DNA of 64,000 nucleotides from a bacterium (GTDB taxonomy: Bacteria > Electryoneota > RPQS01), in assembly GCA_023382385.1 (NCBI GenBank), contig JAHDVH010000005.1, forward strand, positions 1 through 64,000, read 5' to 3'. The position numbers and the translations under genes are program-made. Below, in pieces: positions 42,902-51,008 of the stretch; the stretch's first letter is position 1; each line of letters begins with the position of its first letter. Under the pieces are notes generated by a model. It was not told where the DNA came from and ran no database searches. It saw nothing but the letters and a program-made list of their open reading frames with translations.

Positions 42902-43672
42902 TTGAAACTCGCACGCTGGGCCGCCAACGGCCAACTACATCAGGGAGTGTTTAGCAACAACACTCTGACCTCGCAGGACGGAACCGAGCATCATCCCGAC
43001 CATGTCATCTGGCTGCCGCCCAACTGGCCCGGCAAAGTCATCGGCATCGCGCTGAATTTCGCGGATCATGCCAAGGAACTCAATCTCGCTAAACCCGAAC
43101 TTCCCGCAATCTTCCTGAAGCCGCAAACGTCGCTCATCGGCCATAAAGCCGCCGTGCACATGCCGCCGAAGAGCGAATATATGCACTACGAAGTCGAACT
43201 GGTGGCGATTATCGGACGCAGGTGCCGCTATGTGAAAGCCAAGCATGCACTGGACTACGTGCAGGGCTACACCATCGGCAACGATGTGACGATCCGCGAC
43301 CACATCGGCCCCTATTTTCGCCCGCCGCTGATTGGCAAAGGCTGGGATACCTTCGGTCCGATAGGACCCTACATCGTCACGGCCGATGAGTTCGGCTCGC
43401 CGCACGAAGTGGACTTGAAAACATATGTCAACAATGAGTTGCGCCAGCACGGCACGACGAAAGACCTGATCTACTCTCTTGAGGAAATGATTGAGTATTG
43501 TTCGATGATCATGACGCTCGAAGAGGGTGATCAAATTTGGACCGGCACTCCCGCTGGTCTGTCGCACGTCTATCCCGGCGACACGATGCGCTTGGAGATT
43601 CAGGGCATCGGCGCGCTCGAGAACACCGTTGTGCAGGGCAATCAGCAGTTGTCGCCGATCTTGGGGAAATAG
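42902..43672 (+). CDS. hpaG: FAH-family isomerase/decarboxylase (HpaG-like)
   Basis: 256 residues from a TTG start. The fumarylacetoacetate-hydrolase fold is shown by GKVIGIALNFADHAKELN, IFLKPQTSLIG, the metal-binding HYEVELVAIIG (Glu-x-Glu), GYTIGNDVTIRD, GKGWDTFGPIGPYIV and IWTGTPAGLSHVYPGD. HpaG opens the last steps of homoprotocatechuate breakdown by decarboxylating and isomerising 5-oxopent-3-ene-1,2,5-tricarboxylate. This is a single-domain version, about half the size of the duplicated E. coli enzyme. It is followed directly (TAG then ATG) by hpaE. Confidence 0.88.
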   Translation: MKLARWAANGQLHQGVFSNNTLTSQDGTEHHPDHVIWLPPNWPGKVIGIALNFADHAKELNLAKPELPAIFLKPQTSLIGHKAAVHMPPKSEYMHYEVELVAIIGRRCRYVKAKHALDYVQGYTIGNDVTIRDHIGPYFRPPLIGKGWDTFGPIGPYIVTADEFGSPHEVDLKTYVNNELRQHGTTKDLIYSLEEMIEYCSMIMTLEEGDQIWTGTPAGLSHVYPGDTMRLEIQGIGALENTVVQGNQQLSPILGK

Positions 43673-45145
43673 ATGCATCACGTCCAACACTATATCAACA
43701 ACCACTTTGTCCCGTCAGACTCCGGCGAGACGTTCGAAATTCTCTCTCCGTTGAACAACACGGTCATCGGTCAATGCGCATCAGGCCAGCCCGCCGATGT
43801 GGACAAGGCCGCCAAAGCCGCGCGCAATGCCTTCGATAGCGGCGTGTGGTCCAAAATGAAAGTCAAAGACCGCGCGAAGAAAATCCGCACGATCGGCGAC
43901 CTCATCTTGAAGCATGCGAACACCGTGGCCGAGCTGGAGATTGTGGACACCGGCATTCCGCGCGCACAGATCACCAAAGGCGCGATCCCCCGCGCGGCGG
44001 ACAATTTCTATTTCTTTGCGGATCAGTTGGAAGCTCTGCGCGGTGACGCCTACACCGTCAATGATGAGTGGATGAACTATGTCATCTACCGTCCCGTCGG
44101 TGTCGCGGGTCTGATCACGCCGTGGAATACTCCGTTCATGCTCGAAACGTGGAAGGTCGCTCCTGCGCTGGCGAGCGGCTGCACGGTCGTCTTGAAGCCC
44201 GCCGAATGGTCCCCGCTCTCCGCCTCGCAACTCTGCAAAATCATGCAGGAGGCCGATCTCCCGCCCGGTGTGTTTAACTGCGTGCATGGCTACGGCGAAT
44301 CCGCCGGTGCGCCGCTCGTCGCCCATCCGATGGTGAATCTGATTTCCTTCACGGGTGAAACCACGACGGGTCAGATCATCATCAAGAACGGCGCGGACAC
44401 CTTGAAGCGCTATTCGATGGAGCTGGGCGGTAAATCCCCCAACATCGTCTTTTCCGATGTGGACATGGAGCGCGCGATTGACGGAGCACTTTGGCAGGTC
44501 TATTCGCTGAATGGCGAGCGCTGCACCGCCGCGTCACGGCTGTTCCTGCAGGAGAATATTCACGACGAATTTGTAAATCGCCTCGCCGAGCGCGTGCGCC
44601 GGATCAAAGTTGGTGACCCCAACGACATGGCGACTGAAGTCGGCCCGCTGATTCATCATGAGCACTGGGCGCGCGTCCGAGGCTACATGGACGTCGCGCG
44701 GCAGGACGGCGCAACAATTCTTGTCGGCGGTGACCGTCCGGCGGAGTTTGAGAAAGGCAACTATTTCGCACCGACGTTGATTACAAACGCGACAAACACC
44801 ATGCGCATCGCGCAGGAGGAAGTCTTCGGCCCCGTGCTGACCGTGCTGAAATTCAAGGATGAGCACGATGCGGTCCGGCAGGCCAACGACATCAAGTATG
44901 GCTTGGCGGGCTACGTCTGGACCAATGACATCGAACGCGCGCATCGTGTCGCCGCTGCTTTGGAATGCGGCATGGTCTGGATCAACGCGCAGAACGTCCG
45001 CGACTTACGCCTGCCCTTCGGCGGCTCCAAGTGGAGCGGCATCGGCCGCGAAGGCGGCGAACTCTCTTTCAAGGAATTCTTCATGGAAGCCAAGTCCGTG
45101 CACTTGCCTTTGAAACCCGCACACGTCCCAAGGCTGGGTGGATAG
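43673..45145 (+). CDS. hpaE: 5-carboxymethyl-2-hydroxymuconate semialdehyde dehydrogenase
   Basis: 490 residues of the aldehyde dehydrogenase superfamily. NAD site: GVAGLITPWNTPFMLETWK and SFTGETTTGQII; catalytic Glu in MELGGKSPNIVF; catalytic Cys in NGERCTAASRLF; and EEVFGPVLTVLKF near the C-terminus. In E. coli and other bacteria HpaE oxidises the ring-cleavage semialdehyde in the 4-hydroxyphenylacetate pathway, and the hpaG, hpaB, hpaC and hpaD neighbours support the same role here. The next hpa gene is 1.36 kb away because three unrelated genes are inserted. Confidence 0.9.
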   Translation: MHHVQHYINNHFVPSDSGETFEILSPLNNTVIGQCASGQPADVDKAAKAARNAFDSGVWSKMKVKDRAKKIRTIGDLILKHANTVAELEIVDTGIPRAQITKGAIPRAADNFYFFADQLEALRGDAYTVNDEWMNYVIYRPVGVAGLITPWNTPFMLETWKVAPALASGCTVVLKPAEWSPLSASQLCKIMQEADLPPGVFNCVHGYGESAGAPLVAHPMVNLISFTGETTTGQIIIKNGADTLKRYSMELGGKSPNIVFSDVDMERAIDGALWQVYSLNGERCTAASRLFLQENIHDEFVNRLAERVRRIKVGDPNDMATEVGPLIHHEHWARVRGYMDVARQDGATILVGGDRPAEFEKGNYFAPTLITNATNTMRIAQEEVFGPVLTVLKFKDEHDAVRQANDIKYGLAGYVWTNDIERAHRVAAALECGMVWINAQNVRDLRLPFGGSKWSGIGREGGELSFKEFFMEAKSVHLPLKPAHVPRLGG

Positions 45146-45148
45146 GTG

Positions 45149-45895
45149 ATGAAGGATCTGCAGAGTTTCGTCGGCTATTTCAAGCAGTATCTTCAAGACA
45201 TTGAATTCATTAGTTTACAACAAAATTCCAATACCAGAATATATAAGAAAGTTCTCTATGTCAGCGTTCTCGACGCCATAAGTGCATCTATCTTTCCTAA
45301 AGAAATCAATCGAGAGAGATTTATTAAGCTGATCTCCGAGTTTTGCGATTGGCCAGAATCACGGCGTGTAAGCTTCCCACACTTTCGCAGACTTGTTCAT
45401 TTGCTTCCAGAATCCCGATTCGAGGTGCTTCACGATTACGTAAAGAAGACTAAATTCGACCCAGACTCTCGCATTGACAAGGACCCATCATTCGCCGAGA
45501 TTGCGGAGCTTTGCAAGGAGTCGGGCATTGCAACAAATGAAAAGCTGTTTGGAAGAATCACTATTGGAGATCTTAAACACTCTTCACTCTTTTGGCAACT
45601 AAGAAATGGTCTTGTGCACGAGTTCCGGAAGAGAGGGCAAGGTCTTGAAGACGAGGAGTCTTCTGACCCGAAGGTGTATCCAAATGGCGTGGTCATGCCA
45701 TATTACCATAGCGTAAATAACTGTGACGACCAAGGAAACATCCACTTAGAGCTAGTGTATCCTCTTGGTTTTTTCAAGAGGATAGCGGAAAGTGCGTTGA
45801 AGAATGCTGAGACCCATTTTCGGAAGATAGATTACAATCCCTATGACTCATTCAGATTCGGGCCATTCTATTTAGAAGACTTGAACTCACCTTAA
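45149..45895 (+). CDS. Hypothetical protein with HEPN-like R-x4-H motif
   Basis: 248 residues from the ATG at 45149, 3 nt behind the hpaE stop. The base composition is clearly AT-richer than in the neighbours, and codon use differs (AGA, ATA and TTA are frequent), suggesting import. The protein is mostly alpha-helical without signal peptide. Around residue 155 it has LFWQLRNGLVHEFRKRG, an Arg-Asn-x3-His arrangement as in HEPN RNase domains, often parts of toxin or defence systems. The adjacent hicBA pair fits such a context. I do not recognise a named family, so the nuclease idea is an inference. Confidence 0.6.
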   Translation: MKDLQSFVGYFKQYLQDIEFISLQQNSNTRIYKKVLYVSVLDAISASIFPKEINRERFIKLISEFCDWPESRRVSFPHFRRLVHLLPESRFEVLHDYVKKTKFDPDSRIDKDPSFAEIAELCKESGIATNEKLFGRITIGDLKHSSLFWQLRNGLVHEFRKRGQGLEDEESSDPKVYPNGVVMPYYHSVNNCDDQGNIHLELVYPLGFFKRIAESALKNAETHFRKIDYNPYDSFRFGPFYLEDLNSP

Positions 45896-45934
45896 TCCAT
45901 ATCCGAACTCCCACTCCCATAATCGAGGCAAAAT

Positions 45935-46180
45935 ATGTCTGAACATTCAGAAATAATCTTTGAGGTCCGCGAGGCGGAAGAAGGCGGCTACTGGGCGCGC
46001 GCGCTGGGCGTGGACATCTTTACACAAGGTGAAGATTGGGAAGACCTAAAAGTTATGGTGAAAGACGCCGTCGAACTCTTCTTTAATGACCAGACGCAGC
46101 GTCCACGTGTTGTCCGGTTGATGCTGATGACCACTCGAGAGGAAGTCGTTCCGCTGGATTCATTTCGCGCTTCCGCTTGA
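45935..46180 (+). CDS. hicB: HicB-like antitoxin
   Basis: 81 residues. The sequence EVREAEEGGYWARALGVDIFTQGEDWEDLKVMVKDAVELFF is the compact HicB fold (partial RNase H-like), with the GGYWA and FTQG elements and the acidic helix. No C-terminal DNA-binding domain is visible, so autoregulation may work through another route. It lies 1 nt before hicA, antitoxin first, the reverse of the E. coli order. Confidence 0.85.
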   Translation: MSEHSEIIFEVREAEEGGYWARALGVDIFTQGEDWEDLKVMVKDAVELFFNDQTQRPRVVRLMLMTTREEVVPLDSFRASA

Positions 46181-46181
46181 T

Positions 46182-46421
46182 ATGACTCGCATTCCGCAAG
46201 ACGTACGGCCCACTGAACTGATCAAGTTCTTGGAGTCGCTTGGGTTTGAGCGAGCAAGACAATCGGGAAGCCATATCATCATGAAGCACTACGGTCCGCC
46301 TGAGAGAACAATCGCGATACCCGCGCACCGTACACTTAAGGCCGGGACTTTGCGTAGCATCCTGCAATCTGTGTCTTTACAGACTGGACTTTCACTCGAA
46401 GACTTGGCCAGGAAGTTGTAG
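46182..46421 (+). CDS. hicA: HicA-like mRNA interferase toxin
   Basis: 79 residues. The dsRBD-like HicA fold is shown by LIKFLESLGFERARQSGSHIIMKH, which has the catalytic His in GSHxxM, then IPAHRTLKAGTLRSILQSV. HicA cleaves mRNA until neutralised by HicB. The pair sits inside the hpa operon, between hpaE and hpaB, and may stabilise this locus or act in phage defence. Confidence 0.88.
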   Translation: MTRIPQDVRPTELIKFLESLGFERARQSGSHIIMKHYGPPERTIAIPAHRTLKAGTLRSILQSVSLQTGLSLEDLARKL

Positions 46422-46504
46422 ATCATCAAAATCGTTTTGCCAACTTCCCTTTATACGCCGACAACAATCAAACAACTCACCGAACATAGCCGGAGATTGA
46501 ACAC

Positions 46505-47986
46505 ATGCCTGCACGCAAAGGCGCAGACTACCTCAAGAATCTGAAAGACAACCCGCCCGAAATCTACCATCGCGGCGAACGCATCAAGGACTTCACCACG
46601 CATCCCGAGTTCAAGGGTCACGCCAAGAGCCTCGCCGACATCTATGACCTGCAGTGGAAGCATCCCGATGTGATGCTCGTCAAGGATGAGGAAACGGGCG
46701 AGATGATCGGTCGCACCTATCAGATTCCCCGCACGGCGGAGGACATCCGCCTGCTCTCGCAGTGCATGCTGAAAATCGCGGAATTCTCCTGCGGCATGAT
46801 GGGCCGTTCACCCGACTACTTGAATCGCGCGATGGCGGCCTACGCGGGCGGCTGGAAATATCTCGCAGAACAGGATCCGCGCTTCGGCGAAAATGCCAAA
46901 TCCTTGCACCGCCACCTCGCGGGCAAAGACCTCTGCATGACGCATACGTTGATTAATCCGCAGGCGAATCGCGCCGTCTCCGTCGCACAGCAGAAGGATC
47001 CCTATCTCGGCGCGCGCATCAAGGAGGAACGCGCCGACGGTTTCGTGATTCGCGGCGCGCGCATGCTGGCCACCGCTCCCGTTTCCGATGAGATTATGGT
47101 CTTTCCCTCGACGCTGCTCACCAGCAATCCCGAGGACGCTCCCTACGCCTTCGGCTTCTGCATTCCGTCCAACACTCCGGGTCTGAAATTTCAGTGTCGC
47201 GAAACGGTGAGCTATAATCCCAACGGCTACGATCACCCGCTCGGCGCGCGTTTTGAAGAACAGGATGCCGTCGTCATCTTCGACGACGTGTTTGTCCCGT
47301 GGGAAAAAGTGCTGCTCTACAAAAATGTCGAAGTCTGCAACAAAGCCTACGCCGCGTCCGGTGCGGTCGTGCATATGTCGCATCAGGTCTTGTGCAAGAA
47401 TATCGCGAAGAGCGAGTTCCTGCTCGGCCTCGCGTCTCTAATGGTGGATTCCATCGGGATCGAACAATTCCAGCACATCCACGAAAAGCTCGCCGATCTC
47501 TGGGTTACGCATGAAACCATGAAGGCGTTTCTGCGCGCCGCTGAAGCAGATTGCCACTTGGACGAATACGGCGTCATGCGTCCGGCCTGGGATCCGCTGG
47601 ATGCCGCGCGTAATCTCTTCCCGCGCACCTATCCGCGCCTCGTGCAGATCATCCAGCAGCTTGGCGCAAGCGGTTTGGTGGCCATGCCCACGCATGACGA
47701 CTTGAATGGCCCGCTCAAGGAGGAAATCCAGAAATACTACATGGGTGCGCGCGTTGATGCGTATGAACGCATCCCGCTCTTCCGTTTGGCGTGGGACGCT
47801 TCGATTTCCGCCTTCGGAACCCGTCAGGCGCTCTACGAGTATTTCTTCTTTGGCGACCCCGTCCGCATGGCCGGTGCGCTTGTCAAGAATCATCCGCGCA
47901 AGGAAGCAATGGAGAAGGTTCGTCACTTCCTCGAAAAGATGCGCAGCGAAGCCGAAGCGGATGCCTCCGCCGCGAAGTCTCGCTAA
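46505..47986 (+). CDS. hpaB: 4-hydroxyphenylacetate 3-monooxygenase, oxygenase component
   Basis: 493 residues, full length. Family motifs: GRSPDYLNRAMAAYAGG, with Arg and Tyr that in the Thermus enzyme contact the substrate, and KDLCMTHTLINPQ with the active-site His. These are followed by AQQKDPYLGARIKEERADG, FDDVFVPWEKVLLY and LPRTYPRL-like (NLFPRTYPRLVQIIQQL). It hydroxylates 4-hydroxyphenylacetate to homoprotocatechuate with FADH2 delivered by HpaC, encoded 29 nt downstream. Confidence 0.94.
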   Translation: MPARKGADYLKNLKDNPPEIYHRGERIKDFTTHPEFKGHAKSLADIYDLQWKHPDVMLVKDEETGEMIGRTYQIPRTAEDIRLLSQCMLKIAEFSCGMMGRSPDYLNRAMAAYAGGWKYLAEQDPRFGENAKSLHRHLAGKDLCMTHTLINPQANRAVSVAQQKDPYLGARIKEERADGFVIRGARMLATAPVSDEIMVFPSTLLTSNPEDAPYAFGFCIPSNTPGLKFQCRETVSYNPNGYDHPLGARFEEQDAVVIFDDVFVPWEKVLLYKNVEVCNKAYAASGAVVHMSHQVLCKNIAKSEFLLGLASLMVDSIGIEQFQHIHEKLADLWVTHETMKAFLRAAEADCHLDEYGVMRPAWDPLDAARNLFPRTYPRLVQIIQQLGASGLVAMPTHDDLNGPLKEEIQKYYMGARVDAYERIPLFRLAWDASISAFGTRQALYEYFFFGDPVRMAGALVKNHPRKEAMEKVRHFLEKMRSEAEADASAAKSR

Positions 47987-48015
47987 ACATTTGCAGCTTA
48001 CCGGAATTTGACCGC

Positions 48016-48591
48016 ATGACGGATTTTCTCGCACCGCTTGAACCGCGCACGTTCTTCGATACGGTTGGACTCTTTGCCACCGGAGTCTGCGTCATCACGA
48101 CCGAAGGCGAAACCGGCCCGCACGGCATGACCGCCAATGCCGTCACGTCGCTCTCTCTCGATCCCATGCTCGTCGTCTTCTGTGTGGCCAAGCGCGCGCA
48201 CATGGCCGACTATCTGACAAAACGCGGCGCGCGGTTCACGATCAACATCCTGCGCGATGAACAGATCGCCATCTCCAATCATTTCGCCGGCCGCTCTCCG
48301 GAAGGCGAACACCCGTCCTTCCGTTTCGTGGACTGGAAAGGTGGACCGCGCATCGAAGGAGTGCTCGCCGCCATCGGCTGCGAAGTGGATAGCTATCCCG
48401 AAGGCGGAGATCACCTCATCGTCGTCGGCAAAGTCGTCGCGCTACATCAGGGAATCGAACCGCACAAACCGTTGCTCTATTACAAGAGCCACTATCATGA
48501 TCTCTCAGGCAAGCTCAATCAGCCTGCTCCCGACCGCGAAGACCTCAGCGGCCCCGGCCCGCAGCTCTTCTGGGACCCTTGGGAGGGATGA
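48016..48591 (+). CDS. hpaC: Flavin reductase of 4-hydroxyphenylacetate monooxygenase
   Basis: 191 residues. The split-barrel flavin reductase domain shows LFATGVCVITTEGETGPHGM, TANAVTSLSLDPMLVVFCV, FTINILRDEQ, and the C-terminal HLIVVGKVVAL with PLLYYKSHYHDL. It reduces FAD or FMN with NAD(P)H for HpaB. The stop overlaps the next start (ATGA at 48588-48591), so translation of the desaturase gene is probably coupled to it. Confidence 0.92.
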   Translation: MTDFLAPLEPRTFFDTVGLFATGVCVITTEGETGPHGMTANAVTSLSLDPMLVVFCVAKRAHMADYLTKRGARFTINILRDEQIAISNHFAGRSPEGEHPSFRFVDWKGGPRIEGVLAAIGCEVDSYPEGGDHLIVVGKVVALHQGIEPHKPLLYYKSHYHDLSGKLNQPAPDREDLSGPGPQLFWDPWEG

Positions 48592-49757
48592 TTCTGATCT
48601 TCCTCCGTTCACGGAGGGAACAAGGGGGTGAAACATCACAACAAACGCAAGAATACTTTTCACCATATAGTCAGGACCCGATCATCAGCACCGAAATCAT
48701 CGTCAAGCCGCGCGAACGAAAGCCCATTGGCTCGGAGGGATCGCCAGCGCAGCGCAAGATAGACAATCAGCAGGATCTGCTTCAAATTCTGAAACCCTAC
48801 GCGACTCCCTCTATCAAAAGTTCACTCTGGCAGACGTTTAATACGTTTATCCCTCTTTTCGCAACTTACTATCTGATGTATCTGAGTCTGAGCTACTCTT
48901 ATTGGCTCACGCTCGCACTCGCGCTGCTCGCCGCGGGCTTCACGGTCAGACTCTTCATCATCCAGCACGATTGCGGACACATGGCCTTCTTTCCCAGCCG
49001 CACGTGGAACGACCGCTTGGGCTACGTCTGCAGCCTCTTTACGATGGTCCCCTACTTCTACTGGAAGCGCCAGCACGCCCTGCATCACTCGACCAACGGC
49101 AATCTGGACAAGCGCGGCATCGGGGACATGGACGTCTTCACCGTCGAAGAATATCTGGCCATGAACAAGTGGCAACGCTTCAGATATCGCGCCTATCGCA
49201 ATCCGCTCGTCTTCCTGTTCATCGGTCCGCTTGTGCTCTTTTTCGTTATCAATCGTCACTGGGCCGATCCCGTGCAGTATAGCGCGCGCGACAAGCGCAA
49301 CGTCTGGCTGACCAACCTCACCATCGCCGCGACCTTCGGCGGACTCGGCTGGCTGATCGGCTACGGCGCGCTGTTGAAAATCGCCCTGCCCGTGCTCTAC
49401 CTTGCCGCCGGCGCCGGCATCTGGCTCTTCTACATTCAGCATCAGTTCGAGCACACCTATTGGAAACCCGATCAGGAGTGGAACTTCGTCCGCGCCGCCA
49501 TGCAGGGCAGTTCGTTCTATCGTCTCCCGAAGATCCTGCAATGGTTCACCGGCAATATCGGTTTTCATCACATCCACCACCTGACGCCCGGCATCCCGAA
49601 CTATCGTCTTGAGAAGATCTACAACGAAAACCCCGAGTTCCGCGATGTCTACGAAGTCACGATTCTCTCAAGTCTGAAAACCATGTTCCTGTCGGTTTGG
49701 GACGCCAAGCAGCAGCGTCTGATCAGCTTCCGCGAACTGAACAGGAAATACGCGTGA
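48588..49757 (+). CDS. Membrane fatty-acid desaturase
   Basis: About 389 residues from the overlapping ATG at 48588; a later start is possible, since the first 50 residues are polar and poorly conserved-looking. Four to six hydrophobic helices and the three His boxes of the acyl-lipid desaturase family are present: HDCGH, HALHH and HIHH. The enzyme inserts a double bond in acyl chains using a di-iron centre. Its place between hpaC and hpaD, joined to hpaC by ATGA, is unusual: it has no known step in aromatic degradation, but shares the need for O2 and reductant. Confidence 0.88.
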   Translation: MILIFLRSRREQGGETSQQTQEYFSPYSQDPIISTEIIVKPRERKPIGSEGSPAQRKIDNQQDLLQILKPYATPSIKSSLWQTFNTFIPLFATYYLMYLSLSYSYWLTLALALLAAGFTVRLFIIQHDCGHMAFFPSRTWNDRLGYVCSLFTMVPYFYWKRQHALHHSTNGNLDKRGIGDMDVFTVEEYLAMNKWQRFRYRAYRNPLVFLFIGPLVLFFVINRHWADPVQYSARDKRNVWLTNLTIAATFGGLGWLIGYGALLKIALPVLYLAAGAGIWLFYIQHQFEHTYWKPDQEWNFVRAAMQGSSFYRLPKILQWFTGNIGFHHIHHLTPGIPNYRLEKIYNENPEFRDVYEVTILSSLKTMFLSVWDAKQQRLISFRELNRKYA

Positions 49758-49772
49758 CGCATAAAATGTAGG

Positions 49773-49792
49773 GGCGGATGGCGATCCGCCCG
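49773..49792. repeat. Intergenic palindromic repeat
   Basis: GGGCGGAT and ATCCGCCC form a perfect 8-bp hairpin with a GGCG tetraloop. It resembles short palindromic repeats scattered between genes in many environmental bacteria. No second copy was found in this window. Confidence 0.55.
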
Positions 49793-49797
49793 TGTGG

Positions 49798-49862
49798 TCA
49801 TCCTGAACGCAGTGTTCTGCTTGATAACCTGCTTTAACGTGTCGTCATCCTGAACGCAGTGA
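49798..49862. repeat. Direct repeat of an 18-bp dispersed element
   Basis: GTCATCCTGAACGCAGTG occurs identically at 49798-49815 and 49845-49862. The second copy continues AAGGATCC, the form of a dispersed intergenic sequence known from many unrelated genomes. The two copies flank 29 bp without a gene. Confidence 0.65.
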
Positions 49863-49954
49863 AGGATCCCTCCGGTCCCCTCGAATCTGAGCAGAATTTG
49901 AGGCAATCCGGTGCACCCGAAATTTCAATCTCTCATTTTCACGCTTTATCCCCA

Positions 49955-51001
49955 ATGACCCCCAACATTCTTCGCACCGCCCACGCCGAATTCCGCGTCA
50001 CCGATCTTGAGCGCGCCAAAACTTTCTACGTTGACGCCCTCGGCTTCTCGATCCTGCATCAGGATTCCGAACGGCTCTACTTAGGCAACATCGAGGAGCG
50101 CGACCCCTACTCACTGGTCTTGCGCAAATCCGCGCAGCCCGGCCTTGGGCATCTGGCCTTCAAAGTCGAGCGCGAAAGTGATCTCGACGGCCTCGCGTGG
50201 ATCGCCGGTGAAGACGGCCTCGCCCACAAGTGGCTCGAAAAGGGCGCGAAATACAAAATGGGCCGCACGCTGGTCATGCAGGACCCGCACGGCATACCGC
50301 TGCATTTTTATTTCGAGGCCGAGCGCCGCGACTGGAGCCTGCAAAAGTATTACGAACATCGCGGCGCGCGCATTCAGCGCATTGATCACTTCAATTGTCA
50401 GGTGCACGACGTGCGCCGCGCCTACGAGTGGTATACAAAGCGCTTGGGCTTTCATTGCAGCGAATACACCGCCGCCAATGACACCCCGCGCATTCCCGGT
50501 GAATATTCTCCCGGTAATCCAAGCTTCAGTTGGCGCTGCGTCGAAACGGATGATTTGTGGGCCACGTGGCTGCACAGAAAACCCAATGTGCACGACATCG
50601 CCATGATGAACGGCATCGGCCCGCGTCTGCATCACGTCGGCTTCTGGGCCTATGATAGATTATCCATTCTCGATGCCTGCGACGTCTTGGCCAGCATGGG
50701 CATGGTGGATCACATCGAGCGCGGTCCGGGCCGTCACGGCCTGTCGAATGCGTTCTTTCTCTATTTGCGCGACCACGACAACAACCGCATTGAAATCTAC
50801 ACCGGCGACTATCTGCTGACCGACTGGGATGTCCCGCCCGTGCGCTGGAGCATCAATGACAAGCGCCGCGCCACCTTCTGGGGCCACTGGCCTCCCAAGT
50901 CATGGTTCGACGAAGCAAGTTTAGTCGAAGACATCGTCACCGGCGACCTGATGCCCGTCAGCGACCCCAAGTTCTTTGGGCGTCCAACGTTTGTTGTGTA
51001 A
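49955..51001 (+). CDS. hpaD: 3,4-dihydroxyphenylacetate 2,3-dioxygenase
   Basis: 348 residues from the ATG at 49955. Two vicinal-oxygen-chelate modules: the N-terminal one (RTAHAEFRVTDLERAKTFYV) is structural; the second (RIQRIDHFNCQVHDVRRAYEWY) carries the metal ligands His (DHFN), His (RLHHVGFWAYD) and Glu (NRIEIYTGDY), as in the HPCD/MndD enzymes. It cleaves homoprotocatechuate next to the diol with Fe(II) or Mn(II), feeding HpaE. The repeat-bearing gap upstream separates it from the desaturase gene, so it may have its own promoter. Confidence 0.93.
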   Translation: MTPNILRTAHAEFRVTDLERAKTFYVDALGFSILHQDSERLYLGNIEERDPYSLVLRKSAQPGLGHLAFKVERESDLDGLAWIAGEDGLAHKWLEKGAKYKMGRTLVMQDPHGIPLHFYFEAERRDWSLQKYYEHRGARIQRIDHFNCQVHDVRRAYEWYTKRLGFHCSEYTAANDTPRIPGEYSPGNPSFSWRCVETDDLWATWLHRKPNVHDIAMMNGIGPRLHHVGFWAYDRLSILDACDVLASMGMVDHIERGPGRHGLSNAFFLYLRDHDNNRIEIYTGDYLLTDWDVPPVRWSINDKRRATFWGHWPPKSWFDEASLVEDIVTGDLMPVSDPKFFGRPTFVV

Positions 51002-51008
51002 GAGAACA

